Shown here: in pieces, positions 9,025 through 16,889 of the stretch
Layout of the letters: each line of letters opens with the position of its first letter
Position numbering within the stretch: position 1 is the first letter of the stretch
Origin: JACCZX01 sp038216465
Lineage (GTDB): Bacteria; Pseudomonadota; Gammaproteobacteria; Burkholderiales; Burkholderiaceae_F
Direction: 5' to 3'
DNA: 64,000 nt
NCBI GenBank assembly: GCA_038216465.1
Contig: JBBQQC010000001.1
Coordinates: 434,001 to 498,000 of the forward strand
Notes under the pieces: generated by a model
Databases searched by the model: none
The model's input: only the letters and a program-made list of their open reading frames with translations
What the model was told of the DNA's origin: nothing
Translations under genes and position numbers: made by a program

Positions 9025-9249
9025 CTAAAGCGGGCGGGCGCCGAGTCCGGCGATCGCGCCCACGCCGATCGCCAGTACGGCAAGCGTGAAGATCAGCGAG
9101 ATCGCGGTCCAGAACATCGTCGGATCATCGTCGCGCCGGATCCAGTCACCCGCGAGCTCGTTGTCCCAGACCGCGCCGCGACGGATACCAATCACGCCCC
9201 AGGCGATCAGGCCAATGCCGCAAGCAAATAGCACCCACATCGCTACCAT
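9025..9249 (-). CDS. small two-helix membrane protein between lemA and the M48 peptidase
   Basis: A 74-residue protein with two predicted membrane helices (MWVLFACGIGLIAWGVIGI near the start and FWTAISLIFTLAVLAIGVGAIAG near the end) and a short charged loop WDNELAGDWIRRDDDP between them. It lies 18 bases after lemA and seven before the M48 peptidase start, so it belongs to the same transcript. I do not recognise the family. The position suggests an accessory subunit of the LemA/M48 membrane system. Confidence 0.75.
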   Translation of the reverse strand: MVAMWVLFACGIGLIAWGVIGIRRGAVWDNELAGDWIRRDDDPTMFWTAISLIFTLAVLAIGVGAIAGLGARPL

Positions 9250-9267
9250 GGGTTTCCACCCGCAAAC

Positions 9268-9855
9268 TCAAAATTGCACGCGAACGGCCTGCCTCTCCTC
9301 GTCGCTTTCGGTCGAATGCAGCAGCTCGGCCTGCGTGAACGTGAACGCCCCCGCAATCACGTTGGTGGGAAACTGTTGCACAGCGGTGTTGTAGCTCATT
9401 ACCGAGTCGTTGAACGCCTGCCGCGCGAACGATATTTTGTTCTCGGTGGCGGTCAGCTCCTCGGTCAGCTGCATCATGTTCTGATTCGCCTTCAGATCGG
9501 GGTACGCCTCGGCCAGTGCGAACAGCTTCGACAATGCGCCGCTGAGTGCTCCCTCGGCCGAGACCAATCCTTGAATCGCCTGTGTCGACCCAGGATCGGC
9601 GGCTGCGGCGGCATTCGCGGTCACCGCAGAGTTGCGGGCACGAATCACGTTTTCGAGCGTCTCGCGCTCATGCTTCATGTACGCCTTCGCGGTTTCGACC
9701 AGGTTCGGAATCAGGTCATACCGACGCTTCAGCTGCACGTCGATCTGCGCGAACGCGTTCTTGAACTTGTTGCGCAGACTGACCAACCGGTTGTAGGCGC
9801 CCACAGCCCAGAACACGATCGCTGCGATGACGACCAGCACGATGATCCAACCCAT
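9268..9855 (-). CDS. lemA: LemA family protein
   Basis: A 195-residue protein with a single N-terminal membrane anchor (GWIIVLVVIAAIVFWAV) and the long helical LemA domain, including YNRLVSLRNKFKNAFAQIDVQLKRRYDLIPNLVETAKAYMKHE and the late block TAVQQFPTNVIAGAF. LemA proteins have a periplasm- or cytoplasm-facing four-helix fold of unsettled function and often pair with M48 peptidases, as here. The ATG at 9855 has a strong ribosome site (GGGGAGG); ATG 9879 is eight codons earlier but has none. Confidence 0.93.
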   Translation of the reverse strand: MGWIIVLVVIAAIVFWAVGAYNRLVSLRNKFKNAFAQIDVQLKRRYDLIPNLVETAKAYMKHERETLENVIRARNSAVTANAAAAADPGSTQAIQGLVSAEGALSGALSKLFALAEAYPDLKANQNMMQLTEELTATENKISFARQAFNDSVMSYNTAVQQFPTNVIAGAFTFTQAELLHSTESDEERQAVRVQF

Positions 9856-9966
9856 CGAATCCTCCCCAGTCAAACCCAACCAGACGGCACTTGCCCGGCG
9901 CGCCGCGATCGCCGTAACTTCAAGGCGCGCGGACTATAAGACAAACACCTAGGCACGCAAGCCCTG

Positions 9967-9999
9967 ATTGACGGACGGTGCCTGCCTCCGTCAGTCAAT
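9967..9999 (-). terminator. hairpin downstream of dolP, possible terminator
   Basis: Two 12-base arms (9967-9978 and 9988-9999) are complementary apart from one mismatch, with a nine-base loop. It lies seven bases after the dolP stop on the minus strand. There is no clear U-run after it, so it could be a 3'-end-stabilising hairpin or a Rho-assisted terminator rather than a classical intrinsic one. Confidence 0.45.
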
Positions 10000-10005
10000 G
10001 ACGCG

Positions 10006-10692
10006 TCAGCGAGACGTACCGGGTGAAGTCGTCACCGGCGCGGTGGTGATCGGCGCGGCTGCAGGCGCCGGCGGCGCTACGGCACGACCGCGATTGATCT
10101 CCGCGGCAGAAGCGACGTCGAACAGCTTGACAACCTGCTTCACACCGGCCACGCGGCTGGCAACGTACGCTGCGACATCCCCCTCTTTCTGCGTCACCGT
10201 GCCCATCAGATAGATGGCGCGGCGCTCGGTGACGATGTCGATTGAATTAAACGCTATCTCTCGCGTGTTGACAAACGCAGCGCGCACACGTGCCCCCAAT
10301 GTGTTGTCCTCGGTGCGCTCACCAAAGGTCGATGGCGCCGCAATGATCAGTTCGTTGTTGACCATGCGAACTTCTTTGGAGCCTGCGGCAATGGCGCCCG
10401 CTTGCGCTTTGATAGCTTCGCTGTTCACTTCTCCGGTGAGCAACACACGCCTCTCGAAACTGTTGACATTGATATGAATGTCGTTACCGCGCAGCGCATC
10501 TTTCAGCTCGCTGGCAACTCTAACCTCGATCGTCTTGTCGTCGAGTTGCGCACCTGTGCTGCGGCGATCGGTGGCTACGATCGCGGTACCCGCTGCGACG
10601 GCACCGATAACCAGCGGCGCACATCCCGGCAGTGCCAGCGTGGCCATCGCCACCGAAAGCGCGGCCAGAAACTCTCTTTGAGTCAATTTCAT
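10006..10692 (-). CDS. dolP: BON-domain outer-membrane lipoprotein DolP (YraP)
   Basis: A 228-residue lipoprotein: the signal ends in the lipobox LPGC (near residue 24). Two BON domains follow (about residues 50-115 and 130-195), each with the typical FNSI/IHINVN strand and the LTGEV / LMGTV turns. DolP/YraP supports outer-membrane integrity and septal amidase regulation in E. coli. The C-terminal 30 residues are Ala/Pro/Thr-rich. It sits 30 bases after yraN; the diaA/gmhA gene usually found between the two is absent here. Confidence 0.9.
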   Translation of the reverse strand: MKLTQREFLAALSVAMATLALPGCAPLVIGAVAAGTAIVATDRRSTGAQLDDKTIEVRVASELKDALRGNDIHINVNSFERRVLLTGEVNSEAIKAQAGAIAAGSKEVRMVNNELIIAAPSTFGERTEDNTLGARVRAAFVNTREIAFNSIDIVTERRAIYLMGTVTQKEGDVAAYVASRVAGVKQVVKLFDVASAAEINRGRAVAPPAPAAAPITTAPVTTSPGTSR

Positions 10693-10722
10693 TCGAATCT
10701 CCCGCAGGATTCATCCCGCTGC

Positions 10723-11073
10723 CTACTTAGTTTGAAACGCATCGCGTATCCACTCGATTGTGCCACTGCCATCGACCGTGACGACGTCGAACCGGCACGC
10801 CGGCCAGCGCTCGCCGTAGTGTGCGAACAGCCATTGCTGGGCGGCACGCATGATTCGCTGCTGTTTTGACGAATTCACGCTGAGCGCGGCCCCGCCGAAG
10901 CGCGAACTGCCGCGCATGCGCACTTCGACAAATACCAGCACCTCACGTTCACGCACGACCAGGTCGACCTCGCCGCCGCGGTAGCGTGCGTTGCGCGCGA
11001 GGATGGGGCAGCCCGCGTCCGCCAGGTGACGGGCTGCCGCATCCTCGGCCGCATCGCCGACACGCTGCTTCAA
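10723..11073 (-). CDS. yraN: YraN family putative endonuclease
   Basis: A 116-residue protein of the UPF0102/YraN family, which has a Holliday-junction-resolvase-like nuclease fold. The conserved GDAAEDAAARHL, YRGGEVDLVVREREVLVFVEVR (the PD-(D/E)xK-like core: E, D, ExR) and WLFAHYGERWPACRFDVVTV are all present. The start is a TTG at 11073; no ATG or GTG fits, because the only upstream in-frame codons before the lpoA stop include just a CTG. Biological role is not established in the family. Confidence 0.88.
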   Translation of the reverse strand: MKQRVGDAAEDAAARHLADAGCPILARNARYRGGEVDLVVREREVLVFVEVRMRGSSRFGGAALSVNSSKQQRIMRAAQQWLFAHYGERWPACRFDVVTVDGSGTIEWIRDAFQTK

Positions 11074-11111
11074 CGTTCGCGCTGCGGCGCGTGGCGGCGC
11101 CGAAGTCGGCT

Positions 11112-12248
11112 TCAGCGTGCCACCTCTTCGCGCTCGATGGTGCCGTTGCGATAAATCGCCGAGGCCGGGATCCGCTCAACGCGCACACTCTGCGCGCGGT
11201 CAACCCGCAGGCGACCGGTAACTCCGTCAAGCTCGAAGCGAGTTTCGCCCTTCATCCAGAGCTGCGCGACCCGGAACGCGTCGATGCCCAGCGCATACAG
11301 CCGCGCGGTCTCGAGAGTCATCGGCCGCGACGGCGGCGGATAGACCATCACTGCCGGATGATCGGGTTGCAGCAGCCATGGCATGTCGATAAACCGAACC
11401 CCTTCGAGGTCGAAGGCCAGCGGAGCCGCGGTGGGGGAGCCCGCCGGGTCACCGACGTTGAGCTGTGACGTTCCGAATACCGCGATACCGCGTGCAATAC
11501 GGGGACGCGCCAGCGACGCCTCGCGCGCGCCGAGCGCAAGAAATACCGCGTCGTAGTTGCCGGTTTCGAACTGGCGGGCAAGCCGGCTCAACGCAGCGGG
11601 ATTCGCTTCCACCGTCACCGGCACCTCGCCGGCCGCGCGCAACGCGTTCACATAGGCCTGCGCGATTCTCTTATCGAGCGCGCCGGCACCGGTCAGCACC
11701 ATGATGCGCGCACCGGTCGATACACCTTGCCGCAGGCTGATGAAGCTGCCGAGCGCGATCTGAACCACGCGCTCGGCCTCCGCTTCGGCCGAGAGCCCGA
11801 AGGCGATCATCGTCGGCGGCGCGGCGGCCTCGCGCTCGGGAAAGTTCAACGTAATCAGCGGCAGCACCGCACGTCCGCCTTCGACGATCGCGTTGACGGC
11901 GTCGCGTTGCAGCGGCCCGACAGCAACGCGTACGCCGCGGTTGCGGGCCGCGGCCAAGGCGGTCCCGATCTGCTCGAAATCGTCGCCGGTTTCGATCACC
12001 TGAATCGTCGCGGTGCTTCCGCTGACCTTGTGCGCGGCAAAAAACCCCTGACGAACCGCTTCTGCAGCGGCGGCGAAGATGCCCTGCTGGCTGGGCAACA
12101 CCAGCGCAATCGCCGGCACGCCGGCCGGCTGAGTCGGGTCAACCGCCGGTGCCGTCTGCGCAAGCGCATGCGCTGCCAGACCGCATGCGACACTTGTCAG
12201 CGCTGTCACGCGCAGCAGCCAACGAAGTGCGGCAATGGGGACAATCAC
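11112..12248 (-). CDS. lpoA: LpoA/YraM-like penicillin-binding protein activator
   Basis: A 378-residue exported protein with the periplasmic-binding-protein fold of the LpoA C-terminal domain (IALVLPSQQGIFAAAAEAVRQGFFAA, then GVRVAVGPLQRDAVNAI and YDAVFLALGAREASLARPRI). LpoA activates PBP1A from the outer membrane; betaproteobacterial forms lack the long N-terminal TPR domain of E. coli, as here. The signal could end at AHALA-Q, or TSVAC could be a weak lipobox. The GTG at 12248 gives the best signal peptide but overlaps the rsmI start by 14 bases; GTG 12209 is the alternative. Confidence 0.82.
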   Translation of the reverse strand: MIVPIAALRWLLRVTALTSVACGLAAHALAQTAPAVDPTQPAGVPAIALVLPSQQGIFAAAAEAVRQGFFAAHKVSGSTATIQVIETGDDFEQIGTALAAARNRGVRVAVGPLQRDAVNAIVEGGRAVLPLITLNFPEREAAAPPTMIAFGLSAEAEAERVVQIALGSFISLRQGVSTGARIMVLTGAGALDKRIAQAYVNALRAAGEVPVTVEANPAALSRLARQFETGNYDAVFLALGAREASLARPRIARGIAVFGTSQLNVGDPAGSPTAAPLAFDLEGVRFIDMPWLLQPDHPAVMVYPPPSRPMTLETARLYALGIDAFRVAQLWMKGETRFELDGVTGRLRVDRAQSVRVERIPASAIYRNGTIEREEVAR

Positions 12249-13137
12249 ACAAGACCTGCAACAAGATCGGTTGATCGGGCTCTCCGAAGTGGCGGAGCAG
12301 GATCTGCCCACCGGCTCATTGTATGTAGTCGCTATGCCGATCGGCAATGCAGCCGATATCACGCTACGCGCGTTGTGGGTCTTATCGCGGGTCGATGCCA
12401 TTGCCGCCGAGGACACACGCGTGACGCGGCCGTTACTGGCGCGCTACGGAATAGAAACACCGCTGGTTGCCGCGCACCAGCACAACGAGCGCGAAATGGC
12501 GCAGCAGATCGTCGAGCGGCTGGGCCGCGGCGACCGCATTGCTCTGGTCACCGATGCCGGAACGCCCGCGTTGTCCGACCCCGGTGCGCTGATCGTGCGC
12601 ACGGCGATCGACGCCGGCCGGCGCGTGATCCCGGTGCCCGGCGCAAGCAGCGTGCTGGCGGCGTTGTCCGCCTCCGGTGTCCTCGATCGCCAGTTCGTGT
12701 TTGCCGGCTTCCTGGCGACCGGCGCGCAGGAGCGTGAGCGTGCATTGCGGCGCCTGGCAGCGGATGCGCGGCCGTTCATCGTGTTCGAGGCGCCGCATCG
12801 CATCGCCGATTTGGCTGCGCTGCTCGCCACGGTGCTGCAGCCGGAGCGGCGTGTCGTGCTGGCGCGCGAGCTGTCAAAGAAATTTGAAACGGTCAGTACG
12901 CACTGCGCCTCAGACTTGGCGGCGCTGGCGCTCGAAGCGCGCGGCGAGTACGTCGTGCTGGTCGACGCCGCGCCAGAGGTCGGCGATGTCCACGAAATCG
13001 ATGCATCGCTGACGGCATGGCTGACCGCATTGCTCGAAGAAATGCCGCCGGCGCGCGCCGCGGCGCTCGCAGCCAAAGTCAGCGGTCAATCAAGAGCGGC
13101 GCTGTACGCGCTGGCGGTTCTCCTCAAGTCTGCCTAA
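12235..13137 (+). CDS. rsmI: 16S rRNA (cytidine-2'-O-)-methyltransferase RsmI
   Basis: RsmI methylates the 2'-O of C1402 of 16S rRNA using SAM. The 300-residue protein has the family start LYVVAMPIGNAADITLRAL, then AEDTRVTRPLL, VTDAGTPALSDPG and PVPGASSVLAALSASG, all diagnostic tetrapyrrole-methylase-fold motifs. Residues 1-27 before LYVVA are longer than usual and not conserved, so the true start may lie downstream (for example TTG 12271). The divergent neighbour is lpoA, the standard betaproteobacterial arrangement. Confidence 0.94.
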   Translation: MGTITQDLQQDRLIGLSEVAEQDLPTGSLYVVAMPIGNAADITLRALWVLSRVDAIAAEDTRVTRPLLARYGIETPLVAAHQHNEREMAQQIVERLGRGDRIALVTDAGTPALSDPGALIVRTAIDAGRRVIPVPGASSVLAALSASGVLDRQFVFAGFLATGAQERERALRRLAADARPFIVFEAPHRIADLAALLATVLQPERRVVLARELSKKFETVSTHCASDLAALALEARGEYVVLVDAAPEVGDVHEIDASLTAWLTALLEEMPPARAAALAAKVSGQSRAALYALAVLLKSA

Positions 13138-15160
13138 CCGCGGGCGCGAATGAAGAGGACGTCTCGCCTTCGCCGTGACCGGTCCACGCCGATCGCGCGT
13201 CAGCCGGCGTCCATGGATAGTCGAGCAGTGCTTGCTCCAGCATGCTGATCACGTGGTGCATATCGGGCGGCCGATCGGCAGCGTCTTTCTGCAAGCAATG
13301 TTTGATAAGGCCATGTAACAAGCCATCGGCGAGTTCAGGCACCGGTGCGTTGACGACCTGATACGCCAACGCCAGGTCGTTATCACCCTGATAGGGCGAC
13401 TTGCCGATCATCATGAAGTAACCAAGCGCGCCGAGCGAATAGACATCGGAGCGCTGGTCAGCGCTGTCCGGGTGCTCAATGCGTTCAGGCGCCATGTAGG
13501 AGGGCGTGCCCAGAATGCGTAGCGCTCGCGTCAGATCCCGTGTATGCGGTTCGATCATGCTTTTGACGAGGCCGAAGTCAAGCACTTTGACGACATCGAA
13601 CTCGCCTCCGCGCCGGCACAGCATCACGTTGGCCGGCTTGATGTCGCGATGGACGAGTCCGCGTTCGTGCGCCTCCAGCAACGATCCCGCGACGCCATAC
13701 AGCACGTGGGCCGTGCGCGCTGGCGTCTGCGGCCCATCGCGCTCGATCAGCTGCTGCACTGTCACGCCATCGAGCAACTCCATCGCGCAAAACAACTCGC
13801 CTGCCGGCGAGCGACCGTAATCGAAGATCGCGACCGTGTTCGGATGCGACAGTTGACTCGCCAGTCGCACTTCGCGTTCGAAGCGCGCCAGACCCTCGTC
13901 GTTCGATACGCGCAGCGACAGCAGCTTCACCGCCACCGGGCGCTTTAACAACCGATGTCGTGCCCGCCATACGCTGGCCATTCCGCCCTCGGCAATCTGC
14001 TCGATCAATTCGTAGTTGCCGAGCCGCCGCGCTTCGTCACGCTGACCACGCAGCAACTGAATCCAGACGGCAGAGCCCAGCAGCGCGATAAGCACCAGCC
14101 CGCCGAGCGCGCCGATCAAGCGGTATGCCATTTCAATCCGCCGCAGCGGCGCAAACACTTCGTCGCGCCCCACCTCGATCGCAATCCCGAAACCGTACTG
14201 CGGCAGCCAGCGCCATGCACCGATCACCGGGATTCCGATGTAATTGGCATAGGGCTGCAACACTTCGCCCGCGTTGACGCGATCGGCGCGCGCGATGCTG
14301 TCGAGAGCCAGCGCGACCAGCGCCGTCAACGGCCGCGCTGCACTCTCGCCCTGCCCGGTCGCGGGCTCGCTCTGCGAATCGCCGAGCCGCACTGAGAGGA
14401 TCGTGGAGCCACCCGACTTGATCGCGCCACTTTGCTCGAGCTCGGCGTGGAAGCGGCTCTCCGACAGCATGCGGCCGCGTGCATCGAATGCGTACGCCTC
14501 GCCGGTCGCTCCAGGGCGTGCCACCACCAAGGAGTTCGAAAACCGCGCGTCTGCGAACTTTCCGATGTTCAAGGCGGCAACGATCGCACCATCGCTGTTA
14601 CGAACCGGCGCGGAAAACCAGACTAGCGGCCGCCGTGTCTCGCCACTGATCGCGCCGCCCAGTCGCTCCTCCTCGTTCATCGGCGGCGCAAACGTCACGC
14701 GACCGTCGAAGACGGGTTTTATCTGCTGCAGTCGCTCCGGTGTGATGGTCAGACCGCAATACGGGCGAGTGCGCGTCGCCAGCACCCGGCCCGACCGATC
14801 GACTAGGTTGACGCCCTCGGCGGCATCGGACTGCCGCAATGAATCGATCGCATGCACCAGCTTATCGCTGGCAGCGCCGCGGCACGCATCCGTGAGCTCG
14901 GTCGCGGTCGAATTCGACACCAGCCGGTCGAGCGCGCTCGCGGTCTCCACGACGCGCGCATCCTTGGCCCAGCGCTCGACGTTCAACTGTTTCTCGCTGA
15001 TCCAGGTGTCGAGCGCGGCCACCTGTGCGTCGAGCAACGAGCGCAGATTGGAAGCGGCCAGCGTGCGCAGCTCGCGCTGGACGTCGACGTAGATCCACGC
15101 CGCGAGCGTCACCGACGCCGCCGCGACAGCCCCGATCGCCGCCAGTCGCGAGGCCGGCAT
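13124..15160 (-). CDS. membrane Ser/Thr protein kinase with extracytoplasmic Cache-like sensor
   Basis: A 678-residue protein with an inside-out receptor layout. A membrane helix at about 5-25 and a second at about 347-370 flank a roughly 320-residue periplasmic region containing Cache-like features (LVDRSGRVLATR, FSAPVRNSDGAIVAALNIG, YIGIPVIGAWRWLPQYGFGIAIEV). The cytoplasmic C-terminus is a complete Hanks-type kinase: Gly loop 390-397, K412, HRDIKPAN from 504, DFG 528-530 and APE 557-559, so it should be active. Start ATG 15160 follows the rlpA stop; its 3' end overlaps rsmI by 14 bases. Location behind rlpA, rodA and mrdA suggests a link to cell-wall growth (inference). Confidence 0.9.
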   Translation of the reverse strand: MPASRLAAIGAVAAASVTLAAWIYVDVQRELRTLAASNLRSLLDAQVAALDTWISEKQLNVERWAKDARVVETASALDRLVSNSTATELTDACRGAASDKLVHAIDSLRQSDAAEGVNLVDRSGRVLATRTRPYCGLTITPERLQQIKPVFDGRVTFAPPMNEEERLGGAISGETRRPLVWFSAPVRNSDGAIVAALNIGKFADARFSNSLVVARPGATGEAYAFDARGRMLSESRFHAELEQSGAIKSGGSTILSVRLGDSQSEPATGQGESAARPLTALVALALDSIARADRVNAGEVLQPYANYIGIPVIGAWRWLPQYGFGIAIEVGRDEVFAPLRRIEMAYRLIGALGGLVLIALLGSAVWIQLLRGQRDEARRLGNYELIEQIAEGGMASVWRARHRLLKRPVAVKLLSLRVSNDEGLARFEREVRLASQLSHPNTVAIFDYGRSPAGELFCAMELLDGVTVQQLIERDGPQTPARTAHVLYGVAGSLLEAHERGLVHRDIKPANVMLCRRGGEFDVVKVLDFGLVKSMIEPHTRDLTRALRILGTPSYMAPERIEHPDSADQRSDVYSLGALGYFMMIGKSPYQGDNDLALAYQVVNAPVPELADGLLHGLIKHCLQKDAADRPPDMHHVISMLEQALLDYPWTPADARSAWTGHGEGETSSSFAPAVRQT

Positions 15161-15165
15161 CGCCC

Positions 15166-15774
15166 TCAAGGGTCGATCGTCCCTAACGGCGCCGGCGGTT
15201 CGAGCATCGGCGGCTGCACGGCGTACGCGCCACGCCATTGCCCCGACGCAATCTGCGCGTGCGTGAGGCGCTCGAGTTCGACTTCACCGACGCCGGCCGC
15301 TGCAATGCCGAGCTTCAACGCCGCCGCGTAAGACAAGTCGATGATGCGATCCGACTTGAAAGGTCCGCGATCGTTGATCCGCACGATGACGTTGTCGCGC
15401 GTGCGCACGTGCGTCACCCGTGCGTAGCTCGGAATCGGCAACGTCGGATGGGCTGCCGTCATCGCGAACATGTCATAGATCTCGCCGCTGGAGGTGCGGT
15501 TGCCATGAAACTGCCGGCCGTACCACGAAGCGACGCCGCGCTCTCGAAACGCAACGTCGGTGGTCAGCGGCGTGTAGCTACGGCCCAGCGCAACGTACGG
15601 ACGGTTGGCGCGTGCCAGCAGCGGTTCGATTTTCGGCGTTGCATCTGCGGTTGCAGCCACGTCGCGTGGCGAACGATCGGGCGGGCCGTCGTTCTGGTAG
15701 TAGCCGCCGCGCTTCGGAGTGCTGCAAGCCGTCAGCAGCAAGACAAGAAACGGGGTCATGCCCCGAACATTCAT
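15166..15774 (-). CDS. rlpA: RlpA-like septal ring lytic transglycosylase
   Basis: A 202-residue lipoprotein; the signal ends in LLTAC (lipobox). The double-psi beta-barrel domain is clear: GVASWYGRQFHGNRTSSGEIYDMFAMTAAHPTLP, then VIVRINDRGPFKSDRIIDLSYAAALKLG with the catalytic Asp-containing NDRGPF motif. RlpA cleaves denuded peptidoglycan strands in Pseudomonas. The usual C-terminal SPOR domain is not present, so septal targeting through denuded glycan is not obvious. The ATG at 15774 overlaps the rodA stop (ATGA). Confidence 0.92.
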   Translation of the reverse strand: MNVRGMTPFLVLLLTACSTPKRGGYYQNDGPPDRSPRDVAATADATPKIEPLLARANRPYVALGRSYTPLTTDVAFRERGVASWYGRQFHGNRTSSGEIYDMFAMTAAHPTLPIPSYARVTHVRTRDNVIVRINDRGPFKSDRIIDLSYAAALKLGIAAAGVGEVELERLTHAQIASGQWRGAYAVQPPMLEPPAPLGTIDP

Positions 15775-16889
15775 GACTGCACGAGTTTGCGGTGCGCCGA
15801 GATTGCCATCAGCAGCCCGCACGCCATGCCGAGCGTGACCAGCGCGGTGCCACCGTAGCTAATGAACGGCAGCGGCACCCCCACCACCGGCAGAATGCCG
15901 CTCACCATTCCCATGTTGACGAACGCGTAGGTAAACATGATCAGCCCGATCGCCGCTGCGAGCAGCCGCGCAAACAGCGTCGGCGCATTGATCGCGATCG
16001 CAAACGAGCGCCACACCAGCGCAAAGAACAAAAGCACCAGCACGACGTTACCGACCAGCCCGAACTCCTCGGAGTAAACGGCAAAAATAAAATCGCTGGT
16101 CCGCTCGGGAATGAATTCCAGATGCGCCTGTGTTCCCTGCATCCACCCCTTTCCGAACGTTCCGCCGGAGCCGATCGCGATCATTGCCTGAATCGTATGA
16201 AACCCTTTGCCCAGCGGATCGGTCGATGGATCGATCAACGTCATCACGCGCTCACGCTGATAATCGTGCAACAGCGTCCACGCCACCGGCAGCATCGCCA
16301 CAGCGCCGACCAGCATCACAGCAAGCCACTTCCAGGGCAAGCCGGCGAAAAAAATTACGAACACGCCCGCCGCAAGCACGAGCACGGCCGTGCCCAGGTC
16401 GGGCTGTTTCAGAATCAGCGCAACCGGCACCGCGACCAGCACGGCAGCCACCAGAAAATCGTAGCCGCGCAGCGCGCCTTCGCGCTTGTGGAAGTACCAG
16501 GCCAGCATCATCGGAACGCCGAGCTTCATGATCTCGGAAGGTTGAATGCGCGTCACCTTGATGTCGAGCCAGCGCGTGGCGCCTTTGACCGTCTCGCCGC
16601 TGACTTCGGTGGCTATCAGCAAGACGAGCCCAACAACGTAAACCGGCAACGCCAGACGCATCAGCCACTGCGGCCTGACATTGGCGGCAACGAACAACAC
16701 TCCGAACGCAATGCCGAAGTTGCGAATCTGATCGGTTACACGCCACGGATAGTCGTTGCCCGCCGAATACAGCGTGATCAGCCCGATTACCCCCAGGCTA
16801 CCCACGATCGCCAGCAGGGCGGGGTCGAATACCGCCAAGTACGGGCGCGCGATGCCGCTGATGCGCTGCGCTACGGTTGCGTTATTCAC
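15771..16889 (-). CDS. rodA: peptidoglycan glycosyltransferase / rod-shape protein RodA
   Basis: RodA is the SEDS-family glycosyltransferase that polymerises lipid II during cell elongation together with PBP2. The 372-residue protein has about ten membrane helices and the SEDS signatures: RWLDIKVTRIQPSEIMKLGVPMMLAWYF, the long periplasmic loop GKGWMQGTQAHLEFIPERTSDFIFAVYSEEFG, and GVPLPFISYGGTALVTLG at the end. Its start overlaps the end of mrdA by four bases. Confidence 0.96.
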   Translation of the reverse strand: MNNATVAQRISGIARPYLAVFDPALLAIVGSLGVIGLITLYSAGNDYPWRVTDQIRNFGIAFGVLFVAANVRPQWLMRLALPVYVVGLVLLIATEVSGETVKGATRWLDIKVTRIQPSEIMKLGVPMMLAWYFHKREGALRGYDFLVAAVLVAVPVALILKQPDLGTAVLVLAAGVFVIFFAGLPWKWLAVMLVGAVAMLPVAWTLLHDYQRERVMTLIDPSTDPLGKGFHTIQAMIAIGSGGTFGKGWMQGTQAHLEFIPERTSDFIFAVYSEEFGLVGNVVLVLLFFALVWRSFAIAINAPTLFARLLAAAIGLIMFTYAFVNMGMVSGILPVVGVPLPFISYGGTALVTLGMACGLLMAISAHRKLVQS

